NCBI GenBank assembly: GCA_902774185.1
Contig: CACYHE010000022.1
Span: 1-48,269, forward strand
Length of the DNA stretch: 48,269 nt
Direction of reading: 5' to 3'
Origin: an uncultured Bacteroidales bacterium
GTDB lineage: Bacteria; Bacteroidota; Bacteroidia; Bacteroidales; Paludibacteraceae
Shown: one piece after another, positions 16,101 through 22,236 of the stretch
How the letters are laid out: each line of letters opens with the position of its first letter
How positions within the stretch are numbered: position 1 is the first letter of the stretch
Translations under genes and position numbers: made by a program
The notes under the pieces: model-generated
Told to the model about the DNA's origin: nothing
The model's database searches: none
Seen by the model: the letters and a program-made list of their open reading frames with translations, nothing else

Positions 16101-17176
16101 AGAACTGTCTCTTCGACGGTTGGTGGAGTACTTCTACTTTTGAGGATGGAACGAAGGCTGTTGCCGGAGCTCCGATGGACGGTAACGTTACGCTCTATGC
16201 AAAATGGATTGAGATCTCTGAGTGGGCATTTGTTTATAGCAGCAATGTAAAGATGGTTCACACCGGCAGTGGCACGGACAATGGAACAATTACAATCAGT
16301 GAAACTGCATACAAATTAGTGAAGGCCGGTGCTAGTAAAGCTACTGGTACGATTAAGGTAACGGTTCCTGTTGGTACAACTGACTTACATTTCCATGCAT
16401 TCGCTTGGAGCAATCAATCTTCAAAGATTCAAATTGCAGGTGTAGAGAACCCGTCTATTACCGAGTTTGATTTGGCTGCGGAGAGTGGAGCTTCCGGTTC
16501 CGGCAATGACTTCACGTTGCAAGGTAATCCTGTTGACCAATACTTCCATGTATCGTTCGATGCTGTTGCAGAAGAGACAGAGATCGTCTTCTCGAAAGCA
16601 GACGGTTCTGCGGATAACCGCTTCTTCTTCTACGGTGTTAACCAAGTAGGTGGTGACTTCGGTTCTTATCAACGCGGCGTAACAAACGGTAACTACGGTA
16701 CGATCTGTCTGCCGAAGGCAGGTGTGATGACGGGCGCTACGCTGTTTGAGATCGCTGACTATGCAAACGGCATGATCTATGTGGACGAGGTTGAAGGCGG
16801 TGTAATGGAAGCCGGTAAACCGTATATCTTCCAAGCTACAAGCGATCAGCTGAATGTCGCTTATACCTCTAACGTAGAAGAAACCGCAGGTGAGAATAAC
16901 GGTCTCCACGGATTCTACAATCTGACGAATGAGAATGCACAATTCGATATTCCGGCAGATGCAGGTAACTATATTCTCTACCAGAACCAATACTGGTTGG
17001 TAAGCGGTCGTGCTGCATATATCGCTAACTACCGTGCGTACATCAAGGAGCAGACAGCTACCGGTATCAACGAGTTGAACGCTGCTGAGGCTCCGGTTAA
17101 GATGATCATGAACGGTCAACTCTACATCCTCCGTGGAGAGAAACTCTATGATGCAACAGGCCGTTTGGTAAAATAA
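13154..17176 (+). CDS. Large multi-domain surface protein with Ig-like and InlB-type repeats
   Basis: 1340 residues with a signal peptide (~1-23). In order: N-terminal beta domain (~24-175), Ig-like Big_3-type module (~180-263, LTVTGHYSDDT), beta domain (~268-408), chitobiase C-terminal-like module (~411-480, YYTTDGSDPK), OB-like module 1 (~488-592), Big_2-like Ig module (~597-676), Listeria-Bacteroides (InlB) repeat (~682-749, GWFKDQ...LYAKW), OB-like module 2 (~750-862), second Ig module (~864-945), second InlB repeat (~950-1018), beta domains to ~1310, then the shared C-terminal motif (VKMIMNGQLYILRGEKLYD, then ATGRLVK). The OB-Ig-InlB cassette is duplicated. It lacks an enzyme domain, so a surface adhesin or matrix protein exported by type IX secretion is the best inference. 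It has its own promoter and a small peptide gene follows. Confidence 0.8.
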   Translation: MRKFKLFFACLLMAVLSIGQMWGEDVTGTINFGSGSSCTNVNATSVSGDDSQGNTWTVTTAGTTSFTPNANYAQIGASKKPASSITFTTTLAEDQEITSFSAKFGGFSGTQGAVTLKVDDTTVGTGSLNATSDVTVENSSSETGKVLTVTVTGIAKGVKAYYISYTYSTGGGDTPPTPKTLESVSVSGTPTKTSYFAGQDFDPAGLTVTGHYSDDTNAEITSDITWSYDPAQELAENQTSINVKATVSDITSVEWYEVSGLTVAAGPDVFIDLVDAGWGLPTSYVVAETSYTKGDITIKLAGSTGNGFKVFTNSNIILGKEGAYLELPAFESPIERIVVAGNSGGSGKVTWNIFKDNAAVSTAVTGCKEDAYTFNIDPLEANVVYRVKVTNENNLQIKNIQIFFGEAPAVTKPSISGETPFLNSTNVSISIPEGTTVYYTTDGSDPKTAATLYSASFALNSSATVKAIATDGANWSEMVEKAFVKGTVLSVTEARAAIDAAPAGTENQFVKGIISQIDSYNSTYKSITYWISEDGTATNKLQVYSGLAGVVKEAFESTADLNVGDSVVVKGTIKKYNSTYEFDKNNTVAYRLPIARLAWSAESYAADIDNQQSNVYPTLMNTDNVAISYGSTDGSVATINGEGEISLVAVGTTTIKATFVGSDSYRWNYASYTLNVGSSLVHATISFDVDGGDAIEPLTDKQAVVLEELPVATKAGKNFGGWFKDQEKNDPVVAEALTGDITLYAKWLDPYTIAEAMAVIDAAPAGTANQYVAGIISQIDSYNNTYKSITYWISADGTKTNQLEVYGGLIGNAATALGKETFTTKEDLKLGDQVVVKGTLKKYNSTYEFDKDNIIYSFSRKAEAGLAWDEPSLDAYIGVTTTFLNLTNPHTLTVTYSSSDAAKAEIDETTGAITLKAVGTTTITATFAGNEDYKAAEVSYTLNVYEPIVSGTITYEENGGTEVADVTEPVDNFPDPLPTTTKENCLFDGWWSTSTFEDGTKAVAGAPMDGNVTLYAKWIEISEWAFVYSSNVKMVHTGSGTDNGTITISETAYKLVKAGASKATGTIKVTVPVGTTDLHFHAFAWSNQSSKIQIAGVENPSITEFDLAAESGASGSGNDFTLQGNPVDQYFHVSFDAVAEETEIVFSKADGSADNRFFFYGVNQVGGDFGSYQRGVTNGNYGTICLPKAGVMTGATLFEIADYANGMIYVDEVEGGVMEAGKPYIFQATSDQLNVAYTSNVEETAGENNGLHGFYNLTNENAQFDIPADAGNYILYQNQYWLVSGRAAYIANYRAYIKEQTATGINELNAAEAPVKMIMNGQLYILRGEKLYDATGRLVK

Positions 17177-17186
17177 TAGGTTTTGT

Positions 17187-17226
17187 CGGGATACCGGTAT
17201 GCCGATATTCCGGTATACCGCTCCCG
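17187..17226. repeat. Period-8 CGGTATAC-type repeat, five units
   Basis: CGGGATAC, CGGTATGC, CGATATTC, CGGTATAC, CGCTCCCG. Partly self-complementary end to end. Same word family as 11793-11824 and 34661-34692. Confidence 0.8.
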
Positions 17227-17245
17227 ATTGACTCGAAAACGAAAT

Positions 17246-17401
17246 ATGATTATGAAAAAGAATTATATGCAACCCTGTGTTGAAGCAGCACAATTGCAAT
17301 TGAGCACAATGGTATTAGCCGGAAGCCCTGCCGGAATCGGCGGTGGTGACAATACCGGTAACATTCCGGGTGGCGGTACTGATCCTATTCCCGGCGATTA
17401 A
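17246..17401 (+). CDS. Short Gly/Pro-rich peptide, precursor-like
   Basis: A 51-residue frame from ATG 17246 (or 49 residues from 17252: MKKNYMQPCVEAAQLQLSTM, then VLAGSPAGIGGGD). The pattern of MKK-Y-x-x-P, an amphipathic VEAAQLQLS stretch, an LAGS junction and a Gly-rich tail ending PIPGD resembles the many short Bacteroidales peptides of unknown role that follow surface-protein genes. There is no typical signal peptide hydrophobic core. It could be a secreted or processed peptide, but that is inference. It lies 69 bases after the large surface protein across a period-8 repeat, and a strong terminator follows. Confidence 0.6.
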   Translation: MIMKKNYMQPCVEAAQLQLSTMVLAGSPAGIGGGDNTGNIPGGGTDPIPGD

Positions 17402-17415
17402 TGACCGTCTGACAT

Positions 17416-17431
17416 TCGCCCTTTAGGGCGA
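17416..17431. other. Perfect 16-bp hairpin TCGCCCTTTAGGGCGA
   Basis: A short perfect inverted repeat just before the terminator, after the peptide gene stop. It may be part of the transcript end structure. Confidence 0.6.
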
Positions 17432-17438
17432 CAAATCG

Positions 17439-17469
17439 CAACAACCCTGCCAAATCGGTGGGGTTGTTG
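17439..17469 (+). terminator. Rho-independent terminator
   Basis: CAACAACCC (17439-17447) pairs with GGGTTGTTG (17461-17469), followed by TAGATTTATTT. Confidence 0.8.
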
Positions 17470-17477
17470 TAGATTTA

Positions 17478-17509
17478 TTTGCATAATTCAAAAAAAAGTT
17501 GTACCTTTG
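17478..17509 (+). promoter_or_regulatory. Promoter of the nucleosidase-rlmI operon
   Basis: TTTG at 17478-17481, 20-nt spacer, TACCTTTG at 17502-17509; start codon 20 bases further. Confidence 0.88.
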
Positions 17510-17528
17510 CAGCGAAATTTGAAACAAT

Positions 17529-18020
17529 ATGGCTAAATACATTATCATGGCAGAGGATGGTGAACGCGTTTTGTTGGACAAGGCGCGGGAACAACTGGGC
17601 TTGGATCTGAGTGATGCAACCCTCCTATATACGGGCGTGGGCGCGATAAATATCATAAGGAGTTTGCAGAATCTCGATCGAGACGCAGAACTATATAATA
17701 TCGGCTATGCCGGTAGTGCGAACTTCGATCTCGGTACCTGGGTAGAGGTTACCGAAGTGCGCCTCAACCATCCCAATGTGACGTACAAGGAACCCGAGTT
17801 GAAAATCTCAAATTTCAAATCTCAAATCTCAAATTGCCGTCAGGCCATCTGCTATTCCAATACCGATTTTGTACTGGCATCGGATTATAGAGATTGCGTC
17901 TTTGATATGGAATTGGCATATATTGCTGCGCTGGGCTTCAAGAACCTGCACTCGCTCAAATATGTAAGCGATAATCTATCGCTACACGCCTACCATGATT
18001 TAACCCACGGAGTAGAATGA
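17529..18020 (+). CDS. Nucleoside phosphorylase/MTA-SAH nucleosidase-like protein
   Basis: A short (163-residue) member of the nucleoside phosphorylase I fold. YTGVGAINIIRSL (~34-46), NIGYAGS (~57-63) and VFDMELAYIA (~124-133, the D-M-E ribose/purine-binding motif) mark the family. Full-length MTA/SAH nucleosidases are about 230 residues, so this is a reduced form and its substrate is uncertain. Residues ~91-102 (LKISNFKSQISN) are an extra loop encoded by four TCTCAAA-type heptamers. The stop overlaps the rlmI start (ATGA), so the two are translationally coupled. Confidence 0.7.
   Translation: MAKYIIMAEDGERVLLDKAREQLGLDLSDATLLYTGVGAINIIRSLQNLDRDAELYNIGYAGSANFDLGTWVEVTEVRLNHPNVTYKEPELKISNFKSQISNCRQAICYSNTDFVLASDYRDCVFDMELAYIAALGFKNLHSLKYVSDNLSLHAYHDLTHGVE
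17806..17833. repeat. Four TCTCAAA-type heptamers in frame
   Basis: TCTCAAA, TTTCAAA, TCTCAAA, TCTCAAA inside the nucleosidase-like gene; nearly identical to the array in the THUMP methyltransferase at 40195-40222. Confidence 0.95.
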
Positions 18021-19345
18021 CCACCATCTCTCTAAAACCGCATAAAGAGGAGTCCCTCAAACGCTTTCACCCTTGGGTGTTTAGCGGAGCGATTGCACGT
18101 GTTGTATTGGATGCAAAGCACAAAGGCGACGCCCCCGAAGAAGGTGAACTCGTTTGTGTGCGTTCGGCAGCGAACGAGGTCCTCGGTGTCGGTCATTGGC
18201 AAGTAGGTAGCATCGCCGTACGAATCTTGGCGTTCGGCGTGGAAGAGTTACCGAAGGATTTTTGGGCAGAACGTATCCGTGCCGCGTACCAAGTGAGGGA
18301 GGCGATCGGGTTGGTAAGGATTCCGAATAATCCGAATAATCCGAATATTCCGAATAACACCTTCCGCCTTATTCACGGCGAAGGCGATTTCCTTCCCGGA
18401 CTCATCGTCGATGTCTATGCCGATACGGCGGTGGTACAAGCCCATTCGGTAGGTATGCATGTCTGCCGGAACGAGATAGCCGAGGCGCTTATAGCCGAAG
18501 TGCCGCAAGTGAAGAACGTCTATTATAAGTCCGATGATACCCTGCCGTTCAAAGCTCCCATCGAAGGCGAGAAGGTCGGCTGGCTCAAACGACATCAAAC
18601 CATTTCAAACGATGTCAAACGACATCAAACAATTTCAAACGATGTCAAACAACTTCAAACCATTTCAAACGATGTCAAACAATCTCAAACAGCCGAAGAA
18701 TACTGGTCCATCGAAAACGGTCTTTCCTTCCGCATCGATTGGTTGAGAGGACAGAAGACGGGTTTCTTTGTCGATCAACGGGAGAACAGGGCGCTCGTAG
18801 AACGCTATGCGAAGGACAAAGACGTGCTGAATATGTTCTGCTATACCGGCGGGTTCTCCTTATATGCCCTGCGAGGCGGTGCGAAGTGCGTGGACTCGGT
18901 CGATGTAAGCCAGAAAGCAATCGACCTGGTGAATATCAACGTGGCGCGTAATTTTCCCGATGCCACGAACCATAGAGCCGTTGCTGCTGACGCGTTTGAG
19001 TATCTGAGCCAACAGAAAGCGGAAGGCAAGACTTATGATCTCATTATCTTGGATCCTCCGGCTTTTGCCAAACATCGTGACGCGGTAAAGAATGCCTTAC
19101 GTGGCTATCAGCGCATCAATGCCAAGGCGATAGAGATGATTCGCCCGGGAGGAATATTGTTTACCTTCTCTTGCTCACAGGCTGTGGATAAAGAGGCCTT
19201 CCGTCTGGCGGTGTTCAGTGCGGCCGCACAGGTAGGGCGCAAAGTAAGGATCTTGCATCAGTTGCATCAACCGCAAGACCACCCCATAAACATCTATCAC
19301 CCCGAAGGGGAATATCTGAAGGGACTTGTGCTTTATGTGGAATAA
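18017..19345 (+). CDS. rlmI: Class I SAM-dependent rRNA (cytosine-5) methyltransferase, RlmI type
   Basis: N-terminal PUA domain (LKRFHPWVFSGAI, ~14-26) and C-terminal Rossmann methyltransferase with KTGFFVDQRENR, the SAM-binding MFCYTGGFSLYA (~275-286) and the catalytic LDPPAFAKHR (~345-354) identify an RlmI/YccW-like enzyme that methylates 23S rRNA. At 442 residues it is longer than the usual ~390-400 because of two repeat-encoded inserts: IPNNPNNPNIPNN (~102-114, 9-bp units) and a decapeptide repeat RHQTISNDVK (~190-224, 10-bp units) between the PUA/EEHEE part and the catalytic domain. It overlaps the upstream gene by 4 bases. Confidence 0.9.
   Translation: MTTISLKPHKEESLKRFHPWVFSGAIARVVLDAKHKGDAPEEGELVCVRSAANEVLGVGHWQVGSIAVRILAFGVEELPKDFWAERIRAAYQVREAIGLVRIPNNPNNPNIPNNTFRLIHGEGDFLPGLIVDVYADTAVVQAHSVGMHVCRNEIAEALIAEVPQVKNVYYKSDDTLPFKAPIEGEKVGWLKRHQTISNDVKRHQTISNDVKQLQTISNDVKQSQTAEEYWSIENGLSFRIDWLRGQKTGFFVDQRENRALVERYAKDKDVLNMFCYTGGFSLYALRGGAKCVDSVDVSQKAIDLVNINVARNFPDATNHRAVAADAFEYLSQQKAEGKTYDLIILDPPAFAKHRDAVKNALRGYQRINAKAIEMIRPGGILFTFSCSQAVDKEAFRLAVFSAAAQVGRKVRILHQLHQPQDHPINIYHPEGEYLKGLVLYVE
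18321..18356. repeat. Four 9-bp units TTCCGAATA/ATCCGAATA in rlmI
   Basis: In-frame array coding for a P-N-N tripeptide repeat. Same words on the coding strand of murI near 23909-23945. Confidence 0.95.
18581..18690. repeat. Eleven decamers N4-TCAAAC within rlmI
   Basis: Eleven consecutive 10-bp units in which TCAAAC is invariant and the four bases before it vary (tggc, gaca, catt, gatg, gaca, aatt, gatg, aact, catt, gatg, aatc). They encode the repeated RHQTISNDVK segment. Confidence 0.97.
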
Positions 19346-19350
19346 CAACC

Positions 19351-19396
19351 TCAAACGACCTCAAACGACATCAAACGACATCAAACAATTTCAAAT
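19351..19396. repeat. TCAAAC-N4 array between rlmI and the exonuclease
   Basis: Four TCAAAC units with spacers gacc, gaca, gaca, aatt and a final TCAAAT merging with the ATG of the next gene. The spacers are the same words as in the rlmI array. Confidence 0.93.
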
Positions 19397-20260
19397 ATGC
19401 AATTAGTTTGTTTTGACACAGAGACGACGGGATTGGATGTGCAGAAAGAGCACATTATCCAATTATCGTTGGTGAAATTTGAAACAGAAACGTGGTCGGT
19501 TTTGGACCAGCGTGATTGGTATATCTTGCCCGAAGTGGAGTTTGAGATCCCTGCGGAAGCGGAGGCTGTGCATCATATCAGCAAGGCCTTCTTGCTGGAG
19601 AATGGTGTGTCTCTGCGTAGTATATACAACGAATTACTCGCTTTTACGAACGGTTGTGACATGCTTAGTTACAACGGAAACGGTTACGACGCACCTATCT
19701 TGCATTATAATTTGAAGCGTCTGGGCTTGACGTTCGATTTTGAACATCGCACCTGGTACGACGCTTTGCTATTGGAGCGTATCCATACCGCCGGTAAGGT
19801 GGATGAGAACGGGGAACGTTTGCATAATAACCTGACCAGTGCCTACACCCGTTATTATGGTCATCCCTTTGAGGGAGCCCATAACTCTCTGGACGACGTG
19901 ATGGCTACTATCGAGGTGTTCAAAGCGCAAGTGCGTGAGCATGGTTGGGAATGGGCGCAACGTGATGAGTTTGATTTCATCTGTTTTGACCGTTGGTTAG
20001 TCAAAAAAGGCGGGTATTATTACTTGACACAAGGCGCGCATAAGAATGAATCGATTGACTCGATGGTTCGTATTGACCGCAGTTATCTGGAATGGATCGT
20101 GGATAAATGTCAATGGACCGATGACCAGACACGGGAGATCATCAACCCGTATATCGGTCGTTATACCTCTCCTTTCTCTCCGTCCGCTACGCTTAACCCT
20201 TCAAGAGGTAAAAAACGGAGCAAAGGAATTATTACAGACGCCGACTTGTGCTTGTTCTGA
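19397..20260 (+). CDS. 3'-5' exonuclease, DEDDh superfamily (DnaQ-like)
   Basis: FDTETTGLD (Asp7, Glu9) opens the ExoI motif; NGNGYDAPIL (Asp98) is ExoII and HNSLDD (His162, Asp167) ExoIII, so this is a DEDDh proofreading-type exonuclease. At 287 residues it has ~100 extra residues after the nuclease fold (QRDEFDFICFDRWLVKKGGY...), a region I do not recognise. It may be a stand-alone epsilon-like or RNase T-like enzyme. The start directly follows a TCAAAC repeat tract. The CotH-family gene starts 2 bases after its stop. Confidence 0.85.
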   Translation: MQLVCFDTETTGLDVQKEHIIQLSLVKFETETWSVLDQRDWYILPEVEFEIPAEAEAVHHISKAFLLENGVSLRSIYNELLAFTNGCDMLSYNGNGYDAPILHYNLKRLGLTFDFEHRTWYDALLLERIHTAGKVDENGERLHNNLTSAYTRYYGHPFEGAHNSLDDVMATIEVFKAQVREHGWEWAQRDEFDFICFDRWLVKKGGYYYLTQGAHKNESIDSMVRIDRSYLEWIVDKCQWTDDQTREIINPYIGRYTSPFSPSATLNPSRGKKRSKGIITDADLCLF

Positions 20261-20261
20261 T

Positions 20262-21971
20262 ATGAAAAGACGCTTGTTGTTACTCTGCTGCTTGGTCATA
20301 GGCACATTTGCTTTCGCCGATCAGGTGCTAACCGGTACTGCGCTTAGCGGCAACGGTTGGCGGGGGCTGGACCTCGGGCAACGCTATGTCATCACCCAAG
20401 TAGGATGGACGCCTACCAGTACGACTACAGCGGAATTGGGCTTGTTTGAAGGAGCCAATAGTCCGGATTTCATGGACGCTATCCCCCTCTACATGCACGA
20501 CGGGTTATCACAGGCGAATCAGATGAACTATGCCTCAGTGGATTGTTCCCGGGGATTCCGCTATGTGCGTTACCGCAAGTCGGATAACAAAGGCGACTAT
20601 AAAATCTCGGCACTGGAGTTTAGAGGCAATCTCGGCGCAGGCAATGATCAGCATCTGGTTCAGTTAACCAACCTCCCGACGGTGGTCATTCATACCAAGG
20701 ATAACGTCGCGCCTTACGACAAAGAGCACGAGATCACATGTCTGGTAACCATCATCTCCAATAACGGAACAGCCGTTCTGACGGATACGGCTACGATTCG
20801 GGAACGCGGAAACGCTTCGCGTACCTTTCCCAAGAAACCCTACCGAATCAAGTTCGCCAACAAACATAAGGTCTTAGGTTCAAAGGCAAGTGCCAAGAAA
20901 TGGACCTTGATCAATAACTACGGCGATAAGACCTTGATGCGTAATCAGTTGGCGTTCGAGTTAAGTCGCTGTTTCGGGATGCCTTATACGCCTTTTTGTG
21001 CCTATGTGGACGTGATCCTCAACGGCGATTATAAGGGTTGTTATCAACTCTGCGACCAGATAGAGGTGCGTAAGAATCGGGTGGATATCACAGAGATGAC
21101 GACGAGCGATATCAGCGGAGATGCCTTAACAGGCGGTTATCTGATAGAGGCTGATGCCTATGCCGGGGATGAACCTGTGCAGGGGATGTTCTGGTCAGAT
21201 AGAGGAACCGGTGTCACCATCAAGTCTCCGGACCAAGATGAGATTACTCCGGAGCAGAAAGAATATATCCGTTCGCACTATAACAAGATGGAGAATAACT
21301 GGAGGACGTATCTGGATCTGAATACCTTCCTTCGGCATTTCTTAGTAGGCGAGATGAGCGGCAATACGGATACCTATTGGAGTATGTACTTGTATAAACA
21401 CCGTTCGAACGATACGCTGTATGTCGGTCCCTGTTGGGATTTTGACTTGGCGTTTGAGAATGATAACCGCACCTATCCGATTAGTCATCTCAACGATTAT
21501 ATCTACCGTACTAACGGCAGTACGACAGGCTATCTGCGAACCTTGGTGGATCAGATCGTAGTACAAGATGCAGCGGCCAAACAGAAGTTAGCGGATATCT
21601 GGGCGAAGGCACGCCGTGCCGGTTTTACGGAGGAGTCTTTCATCGCGTATATAGATGAGCAGGCAGCGTTGTTGGAACAGTCGCAACGTCTCAATTTTAT
21701 GCGCTGGCAGAACTTGTTGAATTCGTATGTTCACCAGAATCCGAAAACATATGGTTCCTATGCAGGGGAAGTAGAAAATGTACGCAATTATATCAACTAT
21801 CGAATCCCATGGATGGATAACAAACTGGGCTTCGATCGCAATACCTTAAATAAAGAAGGTTTGGAGAATGAACAAGCTCCGGAAGAATGCATCAAAATAG
21901 TCCAAGACGGACAACTGTTTATCCTGCGAAACGGGCATAAATATACCGTTTCAGGTGCGTTAATTGAATAA
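20262..21971 (+). CDS. CotH kinase family protein, secreted, with C-terminal sorting-like motif
   Basis: The ATG at 20262 begins a signal peptide (MKRRLLLLCCLVIGTFAFA); the longer frame from 20046 overlaps the exonuclease and is rejected. After an F5/8-like beta domain (~20-130) comes a CotH domain with IRERGNAS, PKKPYRIKF, WTLINNYGDKTLMRNQLAFEL, GGYLIEAD and CWDFDLAFEN (~390), the pattern of CotH-type atypical kinases first known from Bacillus spore coats; in Bacteroidota such proteins are surface or polysaccharide-associated and their substrates are unknown. The end (IKIVQDGQLFILRNGHKY, then TVSGALIE) has the C-terminal motif shared with three other secreted proteins here. Confidence 0.87.
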   Translation: MKRRLLLLCCLVIGTFAFADQVLTGTALSGNGWRGLDLGQRYVITQVGWTPTSTTTAELGLFEGANSPDFMDAIPLYMHDGLSQANQMNYASVDCSRGFRYVRYRKSDNKGDYKISALEFRGNLGAGNDQHLVQLTNLPTVVIHTKDNVAPYDKEHEITCLVTIISNNGTAVLTDTATIRERGNASRTFPKKPYRIKFANKHKVLGSKASAKKWTLINNYGDKTLMRNQLAFELSRCFGMPYTPFCAYVDVILNGDYKGCYQLCDQIEVRKNRVDITEMTTSDISGDALTGGYLIEADAYAGDEPVQGMFWSDRGTGVTIKSPDQDEITPEQKEYIRSHYNKMENNWRTYLDLNTFLRHFLVGEMSGNTDTYWSMYLYKHRSNDTLYVGPCWDFDLAFENDNRTYPISHLNDYIYRTNGSTTGYLRTLVDQIVVQDAAAKQKLADIWAKARRAGFTEESFIAYIDEQAALLEQSQRLNFMRWQNLLNSYVHQNPKTYGSYAGEVENVRNYINYRIPWMDNKLGFDRNTLNKEGLENEQAPEECIKIVQDGQLFILRNGHKYTVSGALIE

Positions 21972-22005
21972 AAATGCAAATTTTAACACTTTTTTGGTGG
22001 AAAAA

Positions 22006-22037
22006 TTTGTGTATATCAATTTTTTGTAGTACCTTTG
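22006..22037 (+). promoter_or_regulatory. Promoter of tRNA-Cys
   Basis: TTTG at 22006-22009, 20-nt spacer, TACCTTTG at 22030-22037; the tRNA begins 18 bases later. It may also serve sufB by readthrough. Confidence 0.88.
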
Positions 22038-22055
22038 CACTCGCTTTTGACAAAC

Positions 22056-22127
22056 GGCCGGTTGGATGAGCGACTTAGTCAGCGGTCTGCAAAACCGTTT
22101 AGAGCGGTTTGACTCCGCTACCGGCCT
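22056..22127 (+). tRNA. tRNA-Cys (anticodon GCA), noncanonical D/T-loop contact
   Basis: Acceptor stem GGCCGGT/ACCGGCC is perfect and is followed by U73, the cysteine discriminator. Anticodon arm GCGGT-CTGCAAA-ACCGT carries GCA at 22089-22091. T arm is AGCGG-TTTGACT-CCGCT. The D arm has a 3-bp stem and the loop GAGCGACTTA. Compared with the norm, G19 appears as A and C56 as T, a compensated change, while the G15-G48 pair known from bacterial tRNA-Cys is kept. CCA is not encoded. A terminator follows at 22132. Confidence 0.88.
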
Positions 22128-22131
22128 CTGA

Positions 22132-22158
22132 GACAGTCACTCAAAACGAGTGACTGTC
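22132..22158 (+). terminator. Terminator after tRNA-Cys
   Basis: Perfect 11-bp stem GACAGTCACTC/GAGTGACTGTC with loop AAAAC, followed by TTTGTTTG. Confidence 0.88.
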
Positions 22159-22161
22159 TTT

Positions 22162-22225
22162 GTTTGAAGGTTTGAAAGTTTGAGGGTTTTCAAACGATAT
22201 CAAACAACCTCAAACAATCTCAAAC
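22162..22225. repeat. Head-to-head GTTTGA/TCAAAC array before sufB
   Basis: Three GTTTGA units (22162, 22170, 22178; period 8) face four TCAAAC units (22190, 22200, 22210, 22220; period 10). The arms are complementary and could fold as a hairpin in DNA or RNA. Confidence 0.9.
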
Positions 22226-22236
22226 GCGAAGCATTT

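Noticed and set aside
16421-17299. Minus-strand open frame of 292 codons opposite the surface protein
   Set aside because: Antisense shadow; the plus strand has signal peptide, domains and promoter.
18581-18690. Constant hexamer with variable spacers, superficially like a CRISPR array
   Set aside because: Repeat (6 bp) and spacer (4 bp) are far too short, the block is translated within rlmI, and no cas genes are present in the window.
22180-22236. N-terminal extension of SufB from the longer frame
   Set aside because: It translates the TCAAAC repeat; SufB homology begins at the ATG at 22237.
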